A stretch of DNA of 33,724 nt from Acidobacteriota bacterium (GCA_020200135.1 JAIVJI010000033.1:1-33724), one strand, 5' to 3'; positions 23,592-31,054 are shown, numbered from the stretch's first letter. Numbers and translations: made by a program. Notes: generated by a model from the letters alone, not told the origin.

Positions 23592-23705
23592 TCAGGGGCG
23601 GAAGCGTTCGCAGTCGATGCCGTACTTCTTCACCTTGTAGCCGACGATGCGCTCGGTGGTGTCGAGGAGCCTGGCGGCCTTGCCGCTCCCCTCGGCGGTC
23701 TGCAA
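23592..23705 (-). pseudogene. remnant of a sigma-54 regulator: C-terminal Fis-type HTH only
   Basis: On the minus strand, a short open stretch ends with KAARLLDTTERIVGYKVKKY and GIDCERFRP, then a TGA at 23592-23594. This is the recognition-helix end of the Fis-type HTH of NifA-like sigma-54 activators. No AAA+ or sensor part precedes it: the preceding DNA is the end of a phosphofructokinase gene in another frame. The most natural reading is a decayed gene with only its last 30 or so codons left. Confidence 0.65.
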
Positions 23706-23718
23706 AGACGGCGGCCGG

Positions 23719-24960
23719 TCAGGGTTGTGAGCCGAAGCGCGCGACGAACTCGTCTTTGGCGAGGCCGGCGGCGTCCGCCAGTTTGGCGACCCAGGCTTCG
23801 TCGTCAAAATCTTTCCTGCCGATGCGCACCATGTAGTCGCGTGCGACCTGGTAGCTCTCGGTGTCCACGTCGACGGGGCGCTGGCGGCCCCGGCCGGTCT
23901 CGGGGTCGAGGACGTCTCCGAAGGGGACGCCGCGGAACTCGCCGCCCTGGATGGTGACCATCGTGCCCGAGCCGCCGGCGTGGAGGTGCCGGAAGGCGGC
24001 GTAGCCGAGGTCGCGCGCGTACTCGGCGTCGATGGGAATCGGGGGCGCGCAGCGCAGCTCGTACCCGATGGTCTTGTCGACGAGCGTGACCTTGATGCCG
24101 CGCCGCTCCAGACGCGCCTGCACCTCGCTCTTGACCTTGCGCCCGAGGTCAATCTCGGCGACGCGGATGTTGCCCTGCACGTCGCGGTCTACGTCCTGAA
24201 GCTCGGCGACCTCGTCGGGGTCGAAGCGCTCGACCAGCGCCTCGGCGAGCAGCACGACGCCGTGCGGGCGTCCCATCGCGCGGCGCTTGACGATGCTGCC
24301 CTCGACCACGTCGCAGATGTCCGAGAGCGAGACGCGCTCGCGGCGGAACTCCTCGGGGATGATGGTGCAGGTGGCGCTCGCGGCCTTGCCGATGCCGAGC
24401 GTGAGGTGCCCCGTCGGCCGCCCCATCGTGACGCCGAGGTACCAGCGCCCGGTCGTCTTGGCGTCCTCCATCAGCCGCTTGACGAGCTGGACGCCGACGT
24501 GGCGCGCGGTCTCGAACCCGAGCGTGGCGACCGAGAGCGGGAGCGAGAGGTCGTTGTCGATGCTTTTGGGCACCTGCACGACGCGGACGGCGCCGCCCGA
24601 GGCGCGCTCGACGGCCGCCGAGCTGCGGACGAGGTCGTCGCCGCCGACGGTGACGAGCGCCTCGATGCCGAGCTTGCGGAGCGCGGCGACGGCGTTGTCT
24701 GTGCTCTCCTGGTCGCGCGTGATGTCGGTGCGCGAGGTGCCGAGGACCGAGCCGCCGTCGAGGTGTATGCGCGAGACCTCGTCGATGGTCATCTCGTGCT
24801 GCTCGTCTGTGTAGCGCTCGGCCAGCCACTCGAAGCCGTCGTGGAAGCCGACGGGGGTGCAGCCCATCTTGATGGCCTCGATGACGACCGCGCTGATGAC
24901 GCCGTTCGTGCCCGGTGCCGGCCCGCCGCCGACCAGGATGCCCACTCGTTTGATTGCCAT
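23719..24960 (-). CDS. 6-phosphofructokinase, pyrophosphate-type signature (paralogue A)
   Basis: 413 residues. Phosphorylates fructose-6-phosphate at C1 in glycolysis. GGGPAPGTNG (11-20) and GGDDL (106-110) form the phosphoryl-donor site, PKSIDND (131-137) contains the catalytic Asp135, and MGR (179-181) binds the sugar phosphate. Asp109 and Lys132 are the residues found in pyrophosphate-dependent enzymes; ATP enzymes have Gly at both places. Pyrophosphate use is thus likely but not proven. A second paralogue lies just upstream on the same strand, with a heptad hairpin in the 66-bp gap. No ribosome site is visible before the ATG. Confidence 0.92.
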   Translation of the reverse strand: MAIKRVGILVGGGPAPGTNGVISAVVIEAIKMGCTPVGFHDGFEWLAERYTDEQHEMTIDEVSRIHLDGGSVLGTSRTDITRDQESTDNAVAALRKLGIEALVTVGGDDLVRSSAAVERASGGAVRVVQVPKSIDNDLSLPLSVATLGFETARHVGVQLVKRLMEDAKTTGRWYLGVTMGRPTGHLTLGIGKAASATCTIIPEEFRRERVSLSDICDVVEGSIVKRRAMGRPHGVVLLAEALVERFDPDEVAELQDVDRDVQGNIRVAEIDLGRKVKSEVQARLERRGIKVTLVDKTIGYELRCAPPIPIDAEYARDLGYAAFRHLHAGGSGTMVTIQGGEFRGVPFGDVLDPETGRGRQRPVDVDTESYQVARDYMVRIGRKDFDDEAWVAKLADAAGLAKDEFVARFGSQP

Positions 24961-24972
24961 AATGTTTTGTGA

Positions 24973-25044
24973 GTAGACAGTAGTCAGTAGTCAGTAGTCA
25001 GTAGAAAGAAGGTGTATTTCTACTGTCTACTGTCTACTGTCTAC
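24973..25044. repeat. heptad hairpin, family A, between the two phosphofructokinase genes
   Basis: Left arm: four units GTAGWCA plus GTAGAAA (24973-25007). Right arm, inverted: TTTCTAC plus three TGTCTAC (25017-25044). Every unit carries TAG, so three successive units close all frames. The loop is 9 bp. The upstream phosphofructokinase gene (minus strand) ends inside the right arm at 25027-25029. Confidence 0.9.
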
Positions 25045-26304
25045 TGCTTTAATGTTCCCGCTCAGGTAGCCGAAGCGGTCGCGGAACTCTTCCACGGTCA
25101 TGTTGCCGGCGAGCGCGAGCTTCTCGACAAAGGCCCCGTCCGCGAAGTCCGACGGCTCGAGCCGAATCATGTACTCGCGCGCGACGCGGTAGCCTTCGCT
25201 CTCGGTGTTGACCATGCGGACGCGCGTCCGGCCGGTGCCGGGCTCGCGGATGTCCGTGAAGGCGATGGGCACCATGCGGCCGCCCTGGACGCTGACCATC
25301 GCGTCGGAGCCGCCCGCGAGCAGGAAGCGGATGGCGGCGTAGCCGAGGTCGCGGCAGTATGCGGCGTCGAAGGGGATGGGGTCGGCGCAGCGCAGCTCGT
25401 AGCCGATGTTCTTGTTGGTGATGGTGACGCGCAGGCCGCGCGCGGCGAGACGGCCCTGCACCTCGACCTTGACGCGGCGCGCGAGGTCAACTTCGGCGAA
25501 GCGTATGTGGCCGTGCTCGTCGCGCTCCACGTCCTGAAGCTCGGCCAGCTCGGCCGGGTCGAGCTTGTCGATGAGACCCTCGGCCAGGACGGCGACGCCG
25601 AACTCGCGCCCCGCGGCGCGGCGCTTGATGATGGCGCCCTCGACGATGTCGCAGATGTCGGAGAAGGCGACCGTCTCGCGGTCCGTGAACTCCTCGCCGA
25701 TGACGGTGAGCGTGGCTCCGGCGGCCTTGCCGATGCCTAAGGCGAGGAAGCCGGCCTTGCGCCCCATGGCGACGACGGCGAACCAGCGCTTAGTCGAGCG
25801 CGCGTCCTCCATCAAATTTTGCACCAGCTCGACGCCGACGTGGCGCGCGGTCTGGTAGCCGAAGGTCGGGATGTGCGAGGGGAGCGGCAGGTCGTTGTCG
25901 ATGGTCTTGGGGACGTGGACGACCTTTATCTCGTGGCCGGAGCGTTCGGCGACGAAGCTCGAAGAGAGCGCGGTGTCGTCGCCGCCGATGGTGACGAGGT
26001 GCGTGACGCCTAAACGACGCAGCGTCTCGACGACCGAGCGCGTGGCCTTCTCGGACCTGGTCGGGTTGTCGCGCGCGGTGCCGAGGACGCTTCCGCCCTG
26101 GAGGTGGATGCGCGACACGTCCTCGATGCGTAAGGGGCGGACGTGCGACGTGTCCTCGCGGATGAGCCACTTGAAGCCGTCCTGGATGCCGACGACGTCG
26201 AAGCCTTCGTTGGTGGCCTCGATGGCGGCGGCCGAGATGACGGCGTTGATGCCGGGCGCGGGCCCGCCGCCCACGAGGATAGCCAGAACCTTTTTGTCAG
26301 ACAT
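25027..26304 (-). CDS. 6-phosphofructokinase, pyrophosphate-type signature (paralogue B)
   Basis: 425 residues, clearly related to the gene downstream over its whole length. GGGPAPGINA (12-21), GGDDT (107-111), PKTIDND (132-138) with the catalytic Asp136 and MGRKAG are present. Asp110 and Lys133 again fit the pyrophosphate-dependent type. GGDDT and PKTIDND are the commoner forms here, so this copy looks the more canonical of the two. The final residues NIKAVDSRQ and the TAG stop are encoded by the family A repeat arm, so the natural C-terminus has probably been replaced. Confidence 0.93.
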   Translation of the reverse strand: MSDKKVLAILVGGGPAPGINAVISAAAIEATNEGFDVVGIQDGFKWLIREDTSHVRPLRIEDVSRIHLQGGSVLGTARDNPTRSEKATRSVVETLRRLGVTHLVTIGGDDTALSSSFVAERSGHEIKVVHVPKTIDNDLPLPSHIPTFGYQTARHVGVELVQNLMEDARSTKRWFAVVAMGRKAGFLALGIGKAAGATLTVIGEEFTDRETVAFSDICDIVEGAIIKRRAAGREFGVAVLAEGLIDKLDPAELAELQDVERDEHGHIRFAEVDLARRVKVEVQGRLAARGLRVTITNKNIGYELRCADPIPFDAAYCRDLGYAAIRFLLAGGSDAMVSVQGGRMVPIAFTDIREPGTGRTRVRMVNTESEGYRVAREYMIRLEPSDFADGAFVEKLALAGNMTVEEFRDRFGYLSGNIKAVDSRQ

Positions 26305-26345
26305 GCCGGGAAACTAGCCCTTCGGTGCTTTTGTGTGAAAGCGGG

Positions 26346-26373
26346 ATTTTACCGGAGCGGGCTGCTTTCTCAA
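26346..26373 (-). promoter_or_regulatory. possible promoter of phosphofructokinase B
   Basis: On the minus strand TTGAGA (26373-26368), 16-bp spacer and TAAAAT (26351-26346), 41 bp before the ATG at 26304. Confidence 0.4.
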
Positions 26374-26401
26374 ATCTCGTGGGAGGGGAATCAATCCGCG
26401 C

Positions 26402-26983
26402 TCAGGCCAGCGACTCGGTGCAGACGTCGCGCAGGGAGCAGCCGGCGCAGCGGCGCGGGTCTTCGTGGCTGCGGTGTACCTCACGGCCCGCGGCGGCGGC
26501 CTCCGCGGCGCGCTTCATCTCTTCGATGAGGTCGAGCGCGTACGCGCGCAGCTCTTCGGTGTACTCGACGCGCACCTCGCGGTCGCGGTACTTGACGACG
26601 CCGTAAGGCACCGTCGCGCCGAGCACGTCTTCGACGAGGAGGCAGTAGGCGGCGAGCTGCGCGAGGTGCGAGTCGTAAGGGCGTCCGCCCGGCGGGCAGT
26701 TGGTCGACTTGGCTTCGACGGGGACGACGCCTCCGTCCTCGGACTCGACGAGGTAGTCGGGTCTCCCGACCAGAGACAACGCCTGCGAGACGAGCGGCCG
26801 CTCCTGCTTCCGCCCGTCGCGGCCTACTTCCGCCGGCGCGACGCGGCCGACGGGGAGGCCCGTGTCGCTGTAGAGCAGAGAGCCCGCCGGGAGTCCCGCG
26901 CGCCTCGACTCGCGGCCGGCCGCCGCGCGCGCGAGCAGCGACGCGACGAAGAGCAGGACGATGATGAGCGCGACCGAGATCAA
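26402..26983 (-). CDS. Cas4-family nuclease, C-terminal half with N-terminal membrane helix
   Basis: 193 residues if it starts at the TTG at 26983, which overlaps the TGA of the upstream half in the sequence TTGA. A GTG four codons earlier is the alternative. Residues 2-19 form a membrane helix followed by basic residues, which predicts N-out, C-in topology. The nuclease core has Asp76 (GRPDYLV), Glu90-x-Lys92 (VEAKS) and Gln109-x3-Tyr113. Three cysteines at 179, 182 and 188 (C-x2-C-x5-C) match the C-terminal iron-sulfur ligands of Cas4. The fourth ligand and the metal-binding His are missing here and lie on the preceding gene. No cas1, cas2 or CRISPR repeats are near. Confidence 0.82.
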   Translation of the reverse strand: MISVALIIVLLFVASLLARAAAGRESRRAGLPAGSLLYSDTGLPVGRVAPAEVGRDGRKQERPLVSQALSLVGRPDYLVESEDGGVVPVEAKSTNCPPGGRPYDSHLAQLAAYCLLVEDVLGATVPYGVVKYRDREVRVEYTEELRAYALDLIEEMKRAAEAAAAGREVHRSHEDPRRCAGCSLRDVCTESLA

Positions 26984-27246
26984 CTGACGAGCCACCAGAA
27001 GAAAATCAGCGTCGCGGCGACGAGCGCCAGCGCGAGGTAGAGGCAGACGGCGGAGACGAGCCGCAGGCGCTTGGCGCGCGCGACCGAGCGGCCGTGGGCG
27101 GCGTGCCAGCGCGTGCCCGCCGCGCGCGCCTCGCCGCCGCGCGTCGGCTGAGCGCCCTCGCGTCTGAGCCACCACGCGCGCGCGCAGTAGACGTACTCGC
27201 CCATGGCCGACGCGCGAATCAAATCTTTGCGGCCGCTCTTCGCCAT
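26980..27246 (-). CDS. Cas4-family nuclease, N-terminal half with C-terminal membrane helix
   Basis: 88 residues. It opens MAKSGRKDLIRASAMGEYVY, then Cys21-ARAWWL, the position of the first iron-sulfur cysteine in Cas4. GTRWH (44-48) supplies the metal-binding histidine motif. A basic stretch (RSVARAKRLR) and a membrane helix (about 63-87) end the protein, which predicts N-in, C-out. The stop overlaps the start of the next gene by four bases. Taken alone it cannot be a nuclease. The ATG at 27246 has only a distant GGGAG; the frame open far upstream lies antisense to the aldo/keto reductase and is rejected. Confidence 0.78.
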   Translation of the reverse strand: MAKSGRKDLIRASAMGEYVYCARAWWLRREGAQPTRGGEARAAGTRWHAAHGRSVARAKRLRLVSAVCLYLALALVAATLIFFWWLVS

Positions 27247-27300
27247 AGATTCTGAAAGGGACTCCCGCGACGAGATAGTAACTCGCGCCAGCCGTGGGCG

Positions 27301-27306
27301 TATAAT
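27301..27306 (+). promoter_or_regulatory. -10 element of the aldo/keto reductase gene
   Basis: A perfect TATAAT, 42 bp before the ATG at 27349; the -35 is weak. On the other strand TACTAT at 27280-27275 may serve the Cas4-like pair, so the two promoters would overlap divergently. Confidence 0.5.
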
Positions 27307-27348
27307 CGCGGAAACAAAAAAACTCGTGCTTTCAAAAAAGGGGGACTC

Positions 27349-28335
27349 ATGGAGCAGAGGGAGTTGGGGAAGAGCGGCCTGAAGGTCTCGGCGATGGGCC
27401 TGGGCTGCATGGGGATGTCGGAGTTCTACGGCGGGCGCGACGACGAGGAGTCGGTGGCGACCATCCGGCGCGCGCTCGGGCTGGGAGTCAACTTCATCGA
27501 CACGGCCGACATGTACGGCGTCGGCCGCAACGAGGAGCTTGTCGGTCGCGCCCTGCGCGGGCGCCGCGAAGGCGTGGTGCTGGCGACCAAGTTCGGCAAC
27601 GTTCGCGGCGAGGACGGGAGCTTTCTCGGCATCAGCGGCCGGCCCGAGTACGTCCGCTCCGCCTGCGAGGCTTCGCTCCGCCGGCTCGGCGTCGAGGTGA
27701 TAGACCTCTACTACCAGCACCGCGTTGACCCGTCCACGCCCATCGAGGAGACGGTCGGCGCGATGTCGCGACTCGTCGAGGAGGGGAAGGTGCGTTACCT
27801 CGGGCTCTCGGAGGCGTCGGCCGAGACCGTCCGGCGCGCCGCGGCAGTCCACCCCGTCGCGGCGCTTCAGAGCGAGTACTCGCTCTGGACGCGCGGCGTC
27901 GAGGATGAGATTCTCCCGACCTGTCGCGAGCTGGGAATCGGGTTCGTCGCCTACAGCCCGCTCGGGCGCGGCTTCCTGACCGGGCGCTTCCAGAAGCCCG
28001 AAGACCTGGCCGAGGACGACCGCCGCCGGCAGTTCCCGCGCTTCCGCGAAGAGAACTTCGCGCAGAACATGCGGCTCGTCGAGCGCGTCCGCCAACTCGC
28101 ATCGGAGAAGGGTTGTCAGCCGTCGCAGCTCGCCATCGCGTGGGTGCTGGCGCAGGGGCGCGACGTGGTCCCGATACCGGGGACGAAGCGGCGCACATAC
28201 CTCGAAGAGAATCTGGGCGCGCTCGAAGTCGAGCTGAGCGCGGAAGAACTCGCGCGCATCGAGGAGTTCTTGAGCAGCGCGTCGGTCGCGGGCGAGCGTT
28301 ACCCCGAACAGTCGATGCGCTCGGTCGAGCGTTGA
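27349..28335 (+). CDS. aldo/keto reductase
   Basis: 328 residues, the usual TIM-barrel length. NADPH-dependent reduction of aldehydes or ketones. Catalytic tetrad Asp51, Tyr56 (FIDTADMYG), Lys81 (ATKFG) and His124 (YYQHRVD). The C-terminal cofactor site is seen in [17 protein letters not shown]. The sequence resembles the AKR13-type proteins of bacteria ([31 protein letters not shown]). A purine-rich RBS (AGGGGGA) precedes the ATG. The physiological substrate cannot be told. Confidence 0.95.
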   Translation: MEQRELGKSGLKVSAMGLGCMGMSEFYGGRDDEESVATIRRALGLGVNFIDTADMYGVGRNEELVGRALRGRREGVVLATKFGNVRGEDGSFLGISGRPEYVRSACEASLRRLGVEVIDLYYQHRVDPSTPIEETVGAMSRLVEEGKVRYLGLSEASAETVRRAAAVHPVAALQSEYSLWTRGVEDEILPTCRELGIGFVAYSPLGRGFLTGRFQKPEDLAEDDRRRQFPRFREENFAQNMRLVERVRQLASEKGCQPSQLAIAWVLAQGRDVVPIPGTKRRTYLEENLGALEVELSAEELARIEEFLSSASVAGERYPEQSMRSVER

Positions 28336-28361
28336 AGACTGAAGCGGCCTGCCAGAGAAAA

Positions 28362-28405
28362 GAAGCGGCGCCCCCTTCCGCGCGAGGAGGGGCGCCGCTT
28401 CCGCT
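28362..28405 (+). terminator. probable terminator of the aldo/keto reductase gene
   Basis: A 13-bp GC-rich stem (28362-28374 with 28389-28401) about 27 bp after the stop, followed by only a short T-run, so termination may be incomplete. Confidence 0.6.
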
Positions 28406-28475
28406 TTGACGTACCCAAGTTCAGGGCAAGACGTCCCAGGTTGGGGGCAAGAATCCGTGTCGGCCCCCCGGCCGG

Positions 28476-28622
28476 CTAGACCGTCCTGCGTCCCGTCAGA
28501 AGGTTGATGACGAAGACCACGAGCGCCACGACGAGCAAAAGGTGAATCAGCCCGCCGCCGATGCCGCCGATAAGACCCAGCAGCCAGAGCACCAGCAGAA
28601 TCACGAGAATCGTCCACAGCAT
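28476..28622 (-). CDS. 48-residue membrane protein, lmo0937 family
   Basis: Too short for most gene finders. Minus-strand ATG at 28622 with GGAGGG 8 nt upstream, TAG at 28476-28478. It reads MLWTILVILLVLWLLGL, then GGIGGG, LIHLLLVVALVVFVINLL and TGRRTV. Two membrane helices with a Gly-rich turn and a basic C-terminus are the hallmark of the lmo0937 family, small membrane proteins found in many bacteria and often induced by stress. Function unknown. Confidence 0.85.
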   Translation of the reverse strand: MLWTILVILLVLWLLGLIGGIGGGLIHLLLVVALVVFVINLLTGRRTV

Positions 28623-28795
28623 GTTACAAACCCTCCATTTGGTTCAGAAGTTTTCAACTCAAATCAAACCACCACCGAGGTCAGTCCCCACCTCGGCAAC
28701 GGCCATGCCAACGACGCGCGCGGGCCCGGCGCGGCGAGAAAACGTTGAAATCTCGCGGGTTTTCCGTCGCCCGGGCGGGGGGCGTGTATGAAGAA

Positions 28796-28829
28796 GGCCG
28801 ACCCGGCGTGTACTGATACCGAGTCGGCC
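28796..28829. other. unassigned GC-rich hairpin
   Basis: An 11-bp stem (28796-28806 with 28819-28829, one G-U pair depending on strand) with a 12-nt loop. The genes on either side already have terminators or are oriented away, so it could end a small RNA. No transcript boundary can be seen. The rest of 28623-28848 shows no coding sequence I can support. Confidence 0.4.
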
Positions 28830-28848
28830 GTGTTTAGTTTTACGTCAG

Positions 28849-28945
28849 GGAGAATTTACACGGGTGGACAGGATGAACAGGATAAGAGTTTGAAAACTCA
28901 AATTCATAAATTCTGTCAATCCTGTCCATCCATGTGAATTTCTCC
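28849..28945. repeat. long imperfect hairpin, family D, with ACAGGAT units
   Basis: The left arm from 28849 and the inverted right arm ending at 28945 share GGAGAA, TGGACAGGAT and flanking matches; GAGTT/AACTC closes the centre. It repeats the unit ACAGGATGA/ACAGGATAA with 9-bp rather than 7-bp spacing. It is intergenic and much AT-richer than its surroundings. Confidence 0.7.
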
Positions 28946-29105
28946 TCCGCCGCCAAATCCGGCAGCGCTCGTCGGGCGGGCGCACCATCGCGTCGGCGGG
29001 TTCCGGGCGAGCCGCGTCTCGATGGACATCACGGCGGGCGCGGCGGGACTTTAATTCCGCCCGCCCTAAAGTCTACTCGGCACGGCGCCAACGACAAAGG
29101 CAAAA

Positions 29106-29140
29106 GAAGAAAGGGCATCCGGTGTGGATGCCCTTTCTTC
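29106..29140 (-). terminator. terminator of tRNA-Lys
   Basis: A perfect 15-bp stem (29106-29120 with 29126-29140) with a 5-nt loop. On the minus strand it is followed by a U-rich run. It lies just downstream of the tRNA. Confidence 0.85.
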
Positions 29141-29153
29141 ATACGCGTACGGA

Positions 29154-29226
<73 letters not shown>

Positions 29227-29240
29227 GTAAGCCAAGACAA

Positions 29241-29268
29241 ATTACACGGCGCGCGGAGGCGATGTCAA
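29241..29268 (-). promoter_or_regulatory. promoter of tRNA-Lys
   Basis: Minus strand TTGACA (29268-29263), 16-bp spacer, TGTAAT (29246-29241), 15 nt before the tRNA 5' end. Confidence 0.65.
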
Positions 29269-29317
29269 ACGCGGCGAAGAGGAGGGAGGCGTGGGGGGCT
29301 TTCCTCTGGTCAACTCT

Positions 29318-30880
29318 CTAACGCCGGAGCCGCTCGGCCGGGATTTGCTTGTCCACGACGGGGCGGGCGGGCGCGTTCGCCAGCTCGGAGGCGAGGACGA
29401 AGACCGTGCGCGTGACGTTCTGCATCTTCTGGTAGTCGATCTTGTCCGCATGGTCGCCGGGGCGGTGGTAGTCCTCGTGGACGCCGTCGAAGTAAAAGAC
29501 GATGGGCACGCCGCGCTTGGCGTAGTTGAAGTGGTCGCTGCGGTAGAAGAGGCGCTCCGGGTCGTTCGGCTCGTCGTAGTGGTAGTTGTACTTCAGCCCC
29601 AGGTACCCGCGGTTGACCGCCTCGTTCAGCTCGCCCAACTCCGTGCTCATCATCCGCGAGCCGATGACGTAAATCTCGTCCGGGCCTGTCAGGCGGCGGT
29701 TGGCCGGGTTGGTGTCGCCCTCCTTCCGGCTCCGCCCGATCATGTCCATGTTGAGCTGCGCCACCACCTGATTGAGCGGCACGGTCGGGTAGCGCGTGTA
29801 GTACTCCGAGCCCCACAGCCCCTTCTCCTCGCCGGTGTGCCAGACGAAAAGTATCGAGCGGCGCGGCCGGGGCCCCTTCCTGAACGCCTCGGCCATCGCG
29901 AGCAGACCCGTCGTGCCGGAGCCGTCGTCGTCCGCGCCGTTGCAGATCGAGTCCGTCCCGATGGGGCGGCACCCGGCGGCGCCGTTCGCGCCGACGTGGT
30001 CGTAGTGCGCGCCGAGCGCGACGTACTCGCGCTTGAGCTTCGAGTCCTTGCCCTCGACGACGCCGACGACGTTCTGCGTGAACTCTTCCGTCGTCGTTAG
30101 CTTGACGTTCAGGCGCAGGCGCTTGTCGGCCGAGAGCGCGAACGCGCCGGGCTGCTCGCCGCCCGGCGCGGCCTGCGCGAACCTGAGCACGGCGGCGCCG
30201 TCCAACTTCTCTCCCGCGAAGAGCGCTTCGAGCATCGCGCGCGAGGGGATGGCGGAGACGATGCCCTGCGTGGGCGCGGCCGCGGCCGCCTCGTCCTCGT
30301 CGTCGTCCGACGCGAGGTTCTCAAGGCGCGGGACGGTGTAGATGGGGCGCGTGACCGAGACCGCGCCGAAGCGCCAGCGCCGGTCGAAGTTGCGCGGGAC
30401 GAGGACGAGCGCGCGCGCGCCGTTCTTCTGCGCGTAGCTGACGGGGCTCTCCCAGTCGCCCGGCTGCAGGCTCTGCACGGTCACGCCGGGCGGCGGCGCC
30501 ACCCCGTCGCCCGAGACGACCACGACGCGGTCGCGCACGTCCACGCCCTCGTAAGGGTTGAGATTTTTAGACCTGATGACCCAGCCGTAGCCCGCGTAGA
30601 CCAGCGGCGCCTCAACCTCGCCGCCGGTGCGGCCGCCGGGCAGGAAGTCCTCGCCGAGCCTGAACCGGCGTTCGCCCATCCGCGCCGACGACTGTTCGCG
30701 GTCGATGACGGTCTTCGACAGGGCGATGCGCTGGAAGTAGGAGCCCCTGTCGCCGGCGGGCTTGACCTTGAGCTTTTTGAGGCGGTCGGCGATGAGCTGC
30801 GCGGTCTTGTCCAGTTCGGGCGAGGGCGTGTTGCGGCCGGCGTACTCGTCCGAGGCGATGACGTAGAGAATCTCCTTCAT
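29318..30880 (-). CDS. M28 family metallopeptidase, N-terminus apparently truncated
   Basis: 520 residues from the ATG at 30880. Two-zinc aminopeptidase-like enzyme. Ligands and catalytic residues are visible: His292 (GAHYDHVG), Asp317/318 (GADDDGSG), Glu351-Glu352 (HTGEEKG), Asp379 (NMDMIG) and His472 (YHRPGD). An inserted PA-like domain lies at about 90-235. Relatives are exported, yet there is no signal peptide here. In-frame codons continue upstream (LTPRFAAAREAAERITAEA) without any ATG, GTG or TTG until a stop inside a tRNA-Arg fragment. No ribosome site precedes the ATG. The gene seems to have lost its start and leader. Confidence 0.85.
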   Translation of the reverse strand: MKEILYVIASDEYAGRNTPSPELDKTAQLIADRLKKLKVKPAGDRGSYFQRIALSKTVIDREQSSARMGERRFRLGEDFLPGGRTGGEVEAPLVYAGYGWVIRSKNLNPYEGVDVRDRVVVVSGDGVAPPPGVTVQSLQPGDWESPVSYAQKNGARALVLVPRNFDRRWRFGAVSVTRPIYTVPRLENLASDDDEDEAAAAAPTQGIVSAIPSRAMLEALFAGEKLDGAAVLRFAQAAPGGEQPGAFALSADKRLRLNVKLTTTEEFTQNVVGVVEGKDSKLKREYVALGAHYDHVGANGAAGCRPIGTDSICNGADDDGSGTTGLLAMAEAFRKGPRPRRSILFVWHTGEEKGLWGSEYYTRYPTVPLNQVVAQLNMDMIGRSRKEGDTNPANRRLTGPDEIYVIGSRMMSTELGELNEAVNRGYLGLKYNYHYDEPNDPERLFYRSDHFNYAKRGVPIVFYFDGVHEDYHRPGDHADKIDYQKMQNVTRTVFVLASELANAPARPVVDKQIPAERLRR

Positions 30881-30948
30881 CGCCTCGGCCGTGATGCGCT
30901 CGGCGGCCTCGCGCGCGGCCGCGAAGCGCGGCGTGAGCGGCGGGGCGG

Positions 30949-31004
30949 GAACTTGCGACCTCCTGTTCCGGAGACAGGCGCTCTATCCACTGAGCTACAG
31001 GCGC
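30949..31004 (-). pseudogene. 5' fragment of tRNA-Arg, anticodon CCG
   Basis: The first 56 nt of a tRNA-Arg are intact on the minus strand: acceptor 5' strand GCGCCTG, D-arm, anticodon stem CCTGT/ACAGG with loop CTCCGGA (anticodon CCG), variable loop AGGTC and the T-stem start GCAAG-TTC. After TTC the sequence no longer pairs or resembles a tRNA, so the T-arm 3' side and acceptor 3' strand are missing. It abuts the open frame of the M28 peptidase. Confidence 0.8.
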
Positions 31005-31054
31005 GCGGGGTGCATTCTCGCACAGATGCGGGGCCGGAGCAAAGCTGCGCCCTT

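Noticed and set aside
24973..25044. CRISPR-like array at the GTAGWCA repeat, near the Cas4-like genes
   Set aside because: Units are 7 bp and contiguous, without spacers, and form one hairpin; no cas1 or cas2 is present.
26980..28617. 545-codon minus-strand frame ending with the Cas4 N-terminal half
   Set aside because: Everything upstream of the ATG at 27246 is antisense to the aldo/keto reductase; only the last 88 codons are supported.
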